Source of the DNA: Neodontobutis hainanensis
Taxonomy: Eukaryota; Chordata; Actinopteri; Gobiiformes; Odontobutidae
Assembly (NCBI GenBank): GCA_024349245.1
Contig: JALDNG010000005.1
Span: forward strand, 16,593,001 to 16,657,000
Length of the DNA stretch: 64,000 nucleotides
Direction: 5' to 3'
Below the pieces are notes generated by a model. It worked only from the letters and a program-made list of their open reading frames with translations. It was not told the origin of the DNA and ran no database searches. The position numbers and the translations under genes are program-made. Of this stretch, positions 1 through 10,427 are shown piece by piece (within the stretch, counting starts at the first letter, position 1; each line of letters opens with the position of its first letter).

Positions 1-3000
1 GGCAGTGGAAGACTTTCTGAATAGAATCAAATGTTATGAAAACTCCTACGAAACTCTGGATGAAGTGCTGGACAGGTGAGAGGAAAATGGTGCCTTCGTG
101 AATACTGACCAGGGAATTATTCATGTTCTTTTGTGTGGACGCTGACATAGAGCTGTCTTTAGGAATAACTTATTTTACTAAATAAATTATTCTAATAGGC
201 CACACGATGCAGGAAAAGCTTAAAAATGGACCTTGAAAGTGCTTAAAGTTCCCTTGTTGTCTTCTCAGGGATCTCTCCTACATTAAAATCATGGATGTGG
301 GGCAGCGTTACCTGGTGAACCGCGTGCTGGACCACATCCAGAGCCGCATTGTCTACTACCTCATGAACATACACATCACACCTCGCTCCATTTACCTGTG
401 TCGCCATGGCGAGAGTGAGCTCAACGTCACGGGCCGTATCGGAGGGGACTCGGGCCTCACTTCTCGGGGGAAAGAGGTAAACATACCGCGAGCAAAGCAA
501 GCATGTTGGCAAATTTTTGTTGTTCTCTTAACTATTTTTTCCCCCTCCGTTTGCAGTTTGCAAAGAAGCTGAGCCATTTCATCCAGGCACAGGGCATCAA
601 CGACCTGAAGGTGTGGACCAGTCAAATGAAGAGAACCATCCAGACCGCCGAGGCGCTCAGTGTGCCGTATGAACAGTGGAAAGTCCTGAACGAGATTGAT
701 GCGGTTAGTATAGACCCTATAACATCAGCTGCATTCACAATGTAGTGTGGCAATGGAAGCTTAGCAGACTGCAGTACATTTTGAAATATAGTGAAGGGAA
801 TGACCACCAAAAAAGTGCAAAATCATGCACATTTGAATTTTGAAAATTGACTGACTGCACATGCTGTCAGTGAGAGGGTAGAGAACATTAGCAAGGGCCT
901 TGTTATCCATGACCAGTTAAGCTACACCAGCTAAAGGCTGCACATTACAAGTCACTGGAACACAAAATAAAAAAAAAACTGTTAAATCCAGGTGGTTTTA
1001 GGTCCTGTGCTTCTTCCTCAAAGACTGTTGCATATACTTTGTTAAAGCAAGTAAACATGCATTAAGGCATAATAGACATTCTTAGTCCTTTCATAATATT
1101 GTTAAACACATTGAAGCTAATTCTTTTATTTGTTGTTCTTAGCTGATGATTTTATTGAATAGTAACCATCCTATTAATTAATGAATGAATTAATTAATGT
1201 ATGGTTGGTATGCTTGTTAAACTGTGTTATTATTAGGGCTGCGACAACTAATAGGATTAATTGATGATTAAAATAATTGTCAACTAATTTAATAATTGAT
1301 TAATTGCTGTCTGGGGTATTCATAGACTCTGAAACCTGCCATGTGCTGAGAGAAGTGGGTTTATTATTACAAATACAGAGCAGTAAATCCACAAATCCAC
1401 TGTGGCACTTGTAGCTTTGTTGGGTTCAGATTTAGTAATAATCTGTAGGCTGTATTATCATCAGTTTTAGCCGGAACAATAAAACGCCTCAATTTCTGAT
1501 TATGCTGCTGTCTTGGTCAGGACACTCTTGCAAAAAAGATTTTTAATCTCAATGAGTTTTTATCCAGGTTAAATAAAGGTTAATAAAAAGTAAAAAAAAA
1601 AAATACGTAGTGTCCAAGAACAATTTTTGTTAATGCGGAGAGCGTGTTCATCATTTTCTACCGCTTATCCTGTCAGGGTATTTTTTATTATTTTTTTAGT
1701 ATAAACTGGTATTACTACTTTTTCAAAGGATGTGGCAGAATAAACAAATAAGGTGCATTATAATAGAACTTACCATCAGCATCTGAGGATTTTTTTTTAT
1801 AGATTTTGTACATCAAGAAACTATCTTATTTTTTATTTGTATATTTAAAAAATCAACACAATTCAGTATTCAAAGTGCAGAAGTACTGCGATTCTCTTTA
1901 TTTATGAATGTGTATGATGTAATTTCAGGGTGAGTGTGAGGAACTGACGTATGAGGAGATCCAGGCGACCTATCCGCTGGAGTTTGCTCTGAGAGACCAG
2001 GACAAGTACCGTTACCGCTATCCAAAGGGAGAGGTCAGTGCTTCAAAGTGCAGTCACTGACCTCTTTTTCCGTAGCGGGAAAAAGGGACCTTTCTGTGTG
2101 GAGTTTGTATGTTCTGCCTGTGCATGGGAGGGTTTCCTCTGGGTAATCCGGTTTCCCCCACCAACATCAAAAAACATGCTGGGCACCTTGGTGTGACTAA
2201 GAATGAAAGGGAAAATAAAAAAAATGATAGTACAATCTCTTCTGCCATATTGTGGATATGAATAATTGGCTTTGAGACACCACTTTATTATTAATTATTA
2301 AATAATTCCAAACTCCCAATTCAGCTGCCTCCAGATGGATACTGGCCACTTAACCGTCTGCTAATGAGCATCAGCTTTGACAAAGTGCCTCTCAGACTGA
2401 TTTGGACAGCATTGAACAAAGATCAAACAAAATGCCCGCTGGTCTGTTCCAACCTTTGTTTCGCACCATTATTTCACCATTAATTTCACACAAAGATGGA
2501 TCTGGGCAGCGCTCAGACAGTGATGGTCAAAGGCAATTTAGTTAAAGATGGTATTTGTCTAGACGGCATTAATGGTCTTTCTACCTGTGGGTCTATCTAT
2601 TTGATTTTACACAGCAACCATTTGCTGTGTTTGTTTCTTTACCAATCAGTCTTATGAAGACTTGGTGCAGCGGTTGGAGCCGGTCATCATGGAGCTTGAG
2701 AGGCAGGAGAACGTGCTGGTCATCTGCCACCAGGCTGTAATGCGCTGCCTGTTGGCCTACTTCCTGGACAAGACGGCAGGTATGTCTAGCCACTGAATAT
2801 AAACTATCCCATAGCCCAAACAATAAGAATGTTGTTGCAACTATTCCATTCATTACTATCCATTCCTATTCGGATATAAAAATGCCCATTGTTTGTCATT
2901 AAAATTTTTCTGTAGTGTTCCCTAAATAAAAAATGGAAAATGTTGTTGGGCAAACTGAAAGTACTAGTTTACAGAAATGTAGCCTACTTTTAAACATGTT

Positions 3001-3643
3001 CTTGGTGTGTTTCCACAGAAGAGCTGCCGTACCTTAAGTGCCCATTGCACACCGTGCTCAAGCTAACCCCAGTGGCCTATGGTAGGAACTAGTATAATTG
3101 AATAATAACTAAAATGGTAAGTAGTCTTCTCTCACCGTCTTTCACAATAAATTATTTTAATCCTCAGGTTGTAAAGTGGAATCTATCGGCCTAAATGTGG
3201 AAGCAGTCGACACGCACAGAGAGAAACCAGAGGTGGGTCTACCACAAGAGATTTTATAAAAATAAAACAAACCTGTTGCCTGAATGAGCTGTTGTGGCAT
3301 ATCGTTAATAACGTATGTAATATATAATATGTTGCTAGGTCCTGAAAGTTAACATTAGGACACTTACTACACAGCTCTATTCAGGGAGGGTCTTCATACT
3401 TCACTTAATAATAAAGCATTTATTGGTTTCATTTCATCTTGACTTGATTTACATCTATGCAGAGATGGGAATATAATATAAAGGAAAATATTCTCGTGTA
3501 ACCTTTTTCCTCCCCAGAGCATATGGCTGTGGGTCTGTGCAGCACAATTGATGTGTTTTGTGTCTTTATATTTTATGAAACAGAACGTAGACGTCTGGCG
3601 GCTGTCAGAGGAGGCTCTGCTAACAGTGCCAGCTCACCAATGA
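1..3643 (+). CDS. pfkfb4: 6-phosphofructo-2-kinase/fructose-2,6-bisphosphatase 4, C-terminal half (5' part outside window)
   Basis: Bifunctional cytosolic enzyme that makes and degrades fructose-2,6-bisphosphate, the allosteric activator of phosphofructokinase-1. Only the bisphosphatase half lies here (about 283 residues of roughly 470); the kinase domain is upstream of base 1. Coding exons: 1-75, 269-476, 557-703, 1929-2033, 2650-2779, 3019-3081, 3168-3232, 3584-3643, all with GT-AG borders and matching phases. The phosphoglycerate-mutase-like catalytic motifs are intact: LCRHGESELN (phosphohistidine acceptor), NEIDAGECEE (acid/base Glu) and VICHQAVMRC (second His). The family member is chosen from DLSYIKIMDVGQ, WKVLNEIDA and YPLEFALRDQDKYRYRYPKGE, plus an end in TVPAHQ, which fit PFKFB4 better than PFKFB1 or PFKFB3. 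Intron 3 (704-1928) and intron 4 (2034-2649) carry repeat fragments. A second possible terminal exon follows at 4751. Which teleost co-orthologue (a or b) cannot be told. Confidence 0.9.
1236..1320. mobile_element. hAT/MITE-like terminal fragment in pfkfb4 intron 3
   Basis: The segment beginning tagggctgcgacaactaat and continuing with runs of attaattgatgattaaa resembles the frequent 'tagggctgcaacgattaatcg' class of short non-autonomous DNA-transposon repeats in fish genomes. The far end could not be delimited. The rest of the intron (704-1928) is AT-rich. It also contains, near 1650-1680, a short reverse-oriented match to the tail of the tRNA-derived SINE seen at 37.7-38.1 kb. Confidence 0.45.
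2085..2180 (+). repeat. SINE body fragment (mermaid-like) in pfkfb4 intron 4
   Basis: Shares 'cctttctgtgtggagtttg', 'atgttct' and 'ccggtttcccccac' blocks with the nearly complete SINE at 37687-38086 and other copies in this window. It has no tRNA-like head and no tail, so it is a truncated fragment. Confidence 0.6.
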
Positions 3644-3841
3644 GGCTGTAGCCCTCTCCCCAACTCCCACTCCCCCTCATACACTCACTAAAGCATTCAG
3701 ACGCACAATACTCCTGCCAGACTGAGCGACGTCTTCTCCTCACATTGAACACATTTTTTAAATTTTTTAAGCCGTGATGATGGCGGTTATTGACTGGAAT
3801 CCAGTTGATACTTATTGATTTTTATTTTATTTTTTTTTTTC

Positions 3842-4289
3842 AATAAAATCGTGACAGATTTAGTGTTAAACACGTTTTTATCCCTGAAATGGATTTCCAC
3901 AATGATGGCCTACACCATTCCCAGCTGTGAAAGAATGAAAACTCAATGTTTCTGCTAAACTGTGACTTTGTTTTATGTTCCTTTTTGAGTTCATCTGTGA
4001 AGTTGAACTAAACTGTGGTATTATTTAGTGTCTTTCTTTAAGTACTTAGGAAACTTAATTTAGTAATGTTGCAGCATTGCACAACTGAGGACTTAAGTCC
4101 TGTGTTCTCTTTTGCGCACAAAAACAAATGTTCAATGTCATTTTGTTGGAGTACATTTAAGTGCGAACTATTTTACCAAGAATGTAACTTAAAAAAACAC
4201 TCATAGATTCTTGTGTAAATATGTGAAGCTACTAATGATAACACTGGTAAGGTTGGTAAAGTCTTTTGTCTGTTAACTTTCAAAATAAA
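3842..4289 (+). terminator. pfkfb4: Polyadenylation signals for the proximal pfkfb4 terminal exon
   Basis: AATAAA hexamers at 3842-3847 and 4284-4289 lie between the two candidate terminal exons, within 200-650 bases of the first stop. Either could end transcripts that use the 3584-3643 exon. The stretch 3644-4750 otherwise looks like AT-rich 3' UTR and intron without further exons. Confidence 0.5.
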
Positions 4290-4750
4290 GTCAAGTCAAC
4301 CAGTTCTGCTGCGTTCATGAACTCGTCCCATCTTTTTATTTTACCACATACAGCATCCCTTTAGCTTAAACAGTAGACAAGTTATTGCATACCATGGTTC
4401 TGTATACGTCTGATGCAGAAAGTACAGAAATTCTAATGTGGCAGATCTGAGTATGTCTCCTTTCATTCAGATGCAGAATCTACACTGGAGCATTCATGAG
4501 TCTGAACAAAAGGCTTCATTCATTCTGACCCACATTCTCTGACTTCGGATGAAGTGGGTTAAACAAATGTTTAACCCGTGTTCTGTATATGGCTGTATAT
4601 TCATAACCATTCATACTAGTATTAGGAGGGAAATGACAGCACTGTACGCACTCATAATAATGCGTTACCTTTTAAAGCAACATCAAGCCAATTATATTTA
4701 ATATTAAGTGCATCAAGCACACACAAATGAAACTTGTGCTCTCTTTGTAG

Positions 4751-4810
4751 AACGTGAACATCGAGCGTACGACACAGGATGCACTGCAGACCGTCCCTCC
4801 TCACTTCTGA
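4751..4810 (+). CDS. pfkfb4: Candidate alternative terminal exon of pfkfb4 (paralogue of the 3584-3643 exon)
   Basis: A strong acceptor (pyrimidine-rich, ending ctctctttgtag) is followed by a 20-codon phase-0 exon reading NVNIERTTQDALQTVPPHF and a stop. The exon at 3584-3643 has the same length and phase and reads NVDVWRLSEEALLTVPAHQ and a stop; 9 of 19 residues are identical. Both fit directly onto the donor after KPE at 3232, so either could end the protein. Endings of the form TVPxH are usual in PFKFB1 and PFKFB4. The sequence supports a tandemly duplicated, mutually exclusive last exon. That it is expressed is inference; it could also be a decaying duplicate, although its frame and acceptor are intact. 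Confidence 0.72.
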   Translation, partial: NVNIERTTQDALQTVPPHF

Positions 4811-6331
4811 CCCACTGCTGGAAGCACTGAGACCCTGAGTTCCAGTTCTCATTCTGGCCTTCTTTTGTGACGGACTCATGTCATGTTTTTCTGTCTGCAC
4901 TGCCTCCTCTCAGTGAAGCCTAGTGATGTGCCTCCTCCCCCTGTTTTGAATTAGTCTGTTGTTTTGAGAGCTTAAAGGAGATTATCCCCAGCACGAGCAG
5001 TGTTAAAGCCTCAGTGTTCATATTTATAAGCTACATGTGGTACTCAGCAAAGCTGAATATTTATATTCACTTGTCTTGTACACAGGAGTCTAGACACCTG
5101 GCTTTAAGCAAATCTCTACCATGTGATCTTCTGTGATGTGCAATAATTATGTGCATTTTGAAGGTGTCAGACCTACTTTTAAAACAATACTATTAAGTAT
5201 TTTAACGTGTTAATTCAACCAATCATTGTCACTGTGTTTTTACAGTGAGAAATGTGTTCCTCACTCACATTGTCATTACACTGAATATTTAAAACAGTCC
5301 TCAGCTCAAAGCTGTTCACGAGAATGAGTTAAATTACAGTGATATCACATACAATATGACCTGATGAATAAAGATGTATTTTTATAAACTATAACTCTTG
5401 TTACTTTTTAGTAATAGAGGCTATAGAATAGATTTAAAGCTCCTAACCATATCAGCTGACAGATGTCCACTTTATAGTGAGGGTTTGGGCAGCTACAAAC
5501 AGCCACAGTGCTTTAAAAGCTGACATTTAGTATTTACTTTCTTTCTTGTGAAATTTGAGGTCCAAAATGGTTAACACAGTCTTTGTGAATAACTCTCAGC
5601 CAAACTCAGAAAAACCTCAGAATGTGAGAAGTGGTCCAAACGCTGACTGCACTTCCTCATCCATTTATAGGCTCTGAGGCAGCACAAATACTACATACCA
5701 TTTAAGGTGCATTGTGCTACATTTTGTAGCACAGCCTAAACTATCATAGCTGTTCACATAGAGAATAAGCCATGCAAGAGTATTCTCCACTTTAAAGTCC
5801 AAAAAGTACACGCCTCATCTCCAAGTGATGACATGTTACATAAAAAGATAAACAGGTGAGATTTATTTTGTATCATTCATTTTCTTACAAGTTATTTTTT
5901 TTGACATATAACAGAAATGTTCTATGTGAATGACTGCCTCACACTCTGTTTCCTGAATGTTGGAGATACATTTCAAACAAGACAACACTGACGAAGACGC
6001 ACATAGACAAAATACAAAAACCTGGCTATTTCAATTTGCAACTCAGTCTTAGCCCCCCTGTATTCATGACTATCAACTTTAATACTTTTAAGGACCCGCC
6101 TTTGTTTGGGTATTTGTTCTAAGTGGAAGAAAAATGAAACAACTAAATATTTCATTATATACAGTCATTGATATTCATGAGTACAGGGAATAGCTTGAGA
6201 CAAAAAGTGTTGACGTTGCCAGATTGGTCATTTTCTTCTCATTTCCTCCCTCCATTTCTTCACAACTCTTGTGCTGATTTGGCCCTTTGAGCGTCCCTTA
6301 GGTTGGTCAAGTCCAATAGATAACGCCTTCT
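4811..6331. other. Convergent intergenic region between pfkfb4 and arpc4
   Basis: AT-rich sequence holding the 3' UTRs of two convergent genes. The plus-strand AATAAA at 5367 suits pfkfb4. A minus-strand AATAAA (tttatt at 5862-5867) would give arpc4 a 3' UTR of about 470 bases. No other gene, RNA or repeat was recognised. Confidence 0.5.
5367..5372 (+). terminator. pfkfb4: Polyadenylation signal, distal pfkfb4 3' end
   Basis: AATAAA about 560 bases after the stop of the 4751-4810 exon. It would give the alternative terminal exon its own 3' UTR of about 0.6 kb. No coding sequence was seen from 4811 to this point. Confidence 0.4.
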
Positions 6332-9300
6332 TCAGAACTGAAAAAAAAAACAACAGGGTTAAAGAATGTAATTTGCATAAATCAACAAGTCCATGGTGCA
6401 TCTCATGACTAAGAACCATCTAAATGATGATGAGAATATATAATAAGTTATGCAGGGTGACTTTGAGCTGATTTGCAGCGCTAGCATCAGCATTAGCCTT
6501 CACACAGTGCACAATTTTTACATTAAAGTTAGTTTTGCAATATAGCCATGAGCTGCCAAAGACATTGCATTACACTGCTTGGATATTCAATTAAATGATG
6601 TCCTTTTATATAATTATCCTTGGGCTAAGTTATATTTTCTGTAATTCAAACAATATCAAATTATAGTTACAATCTGCAATAACATGGGTTAGTATGCATT
6701 ATGTGCCCCAAGTTGAGGCCTACTAAGCTTGTGAAGTACAAAATATCTTACATTCTTTAGGAATTCTTCAGCCACAATACGAGCTCGGGCGTTGACAGAC
6801 AGTTTCATCTCGCTGATCTCCTTGTCAATCTCCTCCATGAAGTGAATGACAAAGTCCACCAACTTGTGTTTGTACATCTGCTCCGTGTGGAAGTTGGTGA
6901 TCAAAAAGCTAATGTCATATCCCTGAAATAATAATAAAAAGAGGAGTCAGAACTGGTCATAGAGCATTACAGGCTCTTCCTCTTTCCCAGTCTCAATTTC
7001 TTATTTCTGTATATTTAACCTCTTTAAAACTCATGCTACAAATGTTTTTTTTTACCTCAACTGGCTTCCTCCGCAGAATGAAAAAGTTCTCTGCTCTCAT
7101 CATCATGAAACGCATGAACTTGTGGCAAAGAATCTTCTCGATTTCGTCGGCCTAAAGGTGAAGGCAATATCATGTTGTATAAATGTAAACAATATGGAAG
7201 TCATTGGTCAAATTATGTTTTGAATAATGTATGAACAGCTCAAAATTATTTTAGCACACAGTATTTCATTCTATACTTTAGGATTTTGGTTTTTACTTTG
7301 TTTGTTCAGAAAATAAAATACATAAAAAGCCTGTCCCAACAGGGCTATTGTAGGTGCTCACAGACTAAAGAAAGGAAGGGGGGGGAGATGTGGCATTTCA
7401 AGCTACAAAAACTAGACTGAACCTTTAAGCTGCGCAAAACAAAGTGAATAAAGTGAAAAGTTCTTGGTGATGCTCATTTTTTTAAAGTACCTGCTTGACG
7501 GCGATGCTGACTCGGACAGAGTTGATGGATCCCTCGATGAATACCTTCTCCTTGTCATTGCGGCTGATCACCACAGGCTGGAGTAGAAGTTCCTTACTGC
7601 TCCTGTTGGTGGAGCCAAGCATCACAAGCCATCCGATAATAACCAAACAGATATTAATATGCAATCAATATGCATGTAATCCACCAGGAAATGCACAGTA
7701 AGTGGTTTTAATCGCACAAGGCAGGAGCAAATGAAAAGCCTAGTGGGTGTCTCACAAATAAATATGTTAATCAACTCTTTTGTTGCCAACAATATAAAAC
7801 AGATTTAAGTAATTAGAGCAATTTGAAATTTAAAAGGTTATGTTTGTTATGGCTTCTGTAACAAGGAACAAAAATTCTACTTCATCAAAGTTGTTGTATT
7901 GTATTTGTCAAAAAGGTAAATGTTAAAATCCACTTCTCCATTCTGTCAGACGCCTTATCAGTTTACACAATCAGATTAAAGTTTCAACAGAAACATTATT
8001 ATACCATTTGCTTACTTACTATATACACAGTTGCTATGGCTACAAGTTAATTTAATATAAACTAAATACTGCTTTGAATAGGGCCTGAAATAATTTAACT
8101 GTAAAATATGTAAAACAAATGAGTGGTTAAGATTACCTAAAAGACACAATAAAAAGCATATGTCAAAATAAATTTTATTTAATCGATTATATGAAATAGA
8201 TACTTGTGACTTGTTTTACTATTATTTTTAAGACTTGTTTTAAAAGTGTTTTTTCCCTGGCCCCATCGACCGAAGTATGTAAAACCCAATGCCTGTGATT
8301 TTTTATTTGTATTCAATTAGCCAATCAGTCTTTGATTAAATAAATGTATGTAGCATTTACTGATTACAAGTCTTTTATATTCGAGTCACACGGACTGTGA
8401 CCAGGCAAACACATGCTCTCCATATCCTGCCCGCGCTTGTGTCATTTCTTTTCAAACCTCTGATATGCTCTTACAAAAGTTTTCACAAGTCTGCACATGT
8501 GCGACTGCCCGAGCTCGTCTGCAAACAGCCTGGAAGCACAAAATCTACAAGGGGGAGGATTTATAAGAGAGGCATACCTGACTTCTACTTCGGGCTTGTT
8601 GTGGCGTTCCACCACCTGAGAGGAGAAGTTCTCCAGGCAGAGGGCCGCCTGCAGAGTGGCCCTCACTGCGTTCAAGTAGGGACGTAGAGTCGCTGTCTGC
8701 AGAACACACAAAGATAGTCAAAGGTCAGGTAGAGCCCATGCATTTAAATCTTTTGGACAATTTAACATTAAAAACACAAATGTGACTATATTTTCTCAGA
8801 ATTTCCTTGCTGCATTAGAATCAGCAATGCAAATGAGCTGAAGACTGTTGACATAAGACAACAACACACGTTTTGGAAATGAATAGCAAAAAACTCTTCC
8901 AATAGAGGAAGAAGAGGGTAATTTGCAGTTTCGTTTTAGAAGATATTTCTAGACTGCTACTAAAAATAGGCTACTAGATGTTCAGACATGCAGATGGATA
9001 AAAAAAATAAAACACTATTTTATGCATCAAGCCAAACATTGGAAAATGCGAAGAACGCATTTAGTCATTCCTTATCTTGACTGAAATCTATGTTAACATA
9101 AAGAACTTTGTCTAAAAATGATTGTGAATAGTTAGTAAGCTAATAACATCATTGTGTCTGTATACACTATCATTATCTATAGCCTTCTTTTTGTCAAATA
9201 TACGAATATACAGATTGCTTTTTAGACCGAGACAGTTTTAAGAAACCGAGAGAAGAATACAAATTATACGCTCAACCTGACAGTCTCTGCAAGCCCTGTC

Positions 9301-9462
9301 AGAGATGCCCGTCCGAGCCCGTTTTACTGTAGCTCTCAAAAAAACACTAATGATCAACAGGGTACTAGTTAGCTAACTAAGGTTTACACGTACGCACAGA
9401 TTTAAAAGGTAAAAAGGTGAAATATTAAAGAGAAAACAGGTCTAGTGGATATATCTTACCAT
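6332..9462 (-). CDS. arpc4: Actin-related protein 2/3 complex subunit 4 (p20-Arc)
   Basis: Core subunit of the Arp2/3 complex, which nucleates branched actin filaments in the cytoplasm; ARPC4 pairs with ARPC2 to form the structural centre. Coding exons in transcript order: 9460-9462, 8578-8696, 7491-7602, 7056-7151, 6752-6922, 6332-6337, each with GT-AG borders. They total 507 bases, exactly the 168 residues usual for this protein. Recognisable stretches include [40 protein letters not shown] and [17 protein letters not shown]. The first coding exon supplies only the ATG and the last only Phe plus stop. The gene is head-to-head with tada3 and convergent with pfkfb4. No frameshift or altered residue stands out. 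Confidence 0.98.
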
Positions 9463-10427
9463 TTTAGAGCCGCAGAAGACGGAAGTTCTACTGCCACGCC
9501 TGGGACTCCTCTTCCGTAAATCCTACATTGTGGGCAAAAAGACAGGTGCGTTTGTTTTACGTTTCAAGCTTCGCTTAAAGGAAGTAAGTTGCCTCCGTTG
9601 GTAATGAGCACCCCGCCTGCTGGGACTACACGGTGGACAAAGCCAAGCCATCACTCTCTACGTCCAACAGTTCTCTAAAAGGAGACAAACCATTTGGTCA
9701 TATGGCATATGACTAAACGTTTTCAATATAATCTATAGAAAATTCTGTAAAGACGCCTTCATAGTAAAATTAGTGGAATCCAAGCTTTGCTGATTTTTTT
9801 TTCACATAAATGGTCTATGGTTCGTTCCGGTTGTACCATTTTTAACACGGGTTTTACCTACTTACAGATTTTTCTAGTTCGTTTCAGTTAATAGCAATGT
9901 TTTTCAACACACTGTGCTTCTTAATTTGTTGTTTGTTTTGTACCCAGTGGTAGTTTGTGTGTAAAACGTCTTTTGTTCTACGTTTGTGTCAATTTTGAAT
10001 TAAAATTGTTCCAGTCCCCCCTCTGTAGGTGGAATGGTTTCTTCCATCATGGACGCCATGCATTGACGGTAAAAAATGCTCCTTCCAAACATACACAAAT
10101 GTGATTATTTACTGTTGTTTGCTTCTATATGAGTTTTGTAAATGTTAAACTGCTTGACGTAAAATCAATATTCACACAGCCGCAAAATTACAGTAAGATT
10201 TCATAAAAAACGAATAGCCCTTTTGCGTTTTGGGCCGAGAGAGGTCTCCTCAGTACAGCAGTGGCGTGTATACGTGAGTTACGTATGTGCGTAAAAGTGA
10301 ATGTGGGTGTGTGAATGAATACAGGTAGATACATCAATATGTCAGTAAATCTTCAAGTAATCACTTTTCCTCTGTCTGATACAGATTAAATTATATAAAT
10401 ACTGCCCAGCCATCGACCCTCTGCATC
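9463..10427. promoter_or_regulatory. Divergent promoter region of arpc4 (-) and tada3 (+)
   Basis: Under 1 kb separates the two start codons, which point away from each other. On the arpc4 side there are several GGAA/TTCC (ETS-type) cores near 9480-9520 and 9580. On the tada3 side a likely non-coding first exon ends at 10068 (cattgacg followed by gtaaaa), and splicing would continue at the acceptor ending 10384 (gatacag-like). That leader contains a 5-codon upstream ORF (ATG at 10050, stop TGA at 10064-10066). The head-to-head layout is also known for human ARPC4/TADA3. Exact start sites are inferred. Confidence 0.6.
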
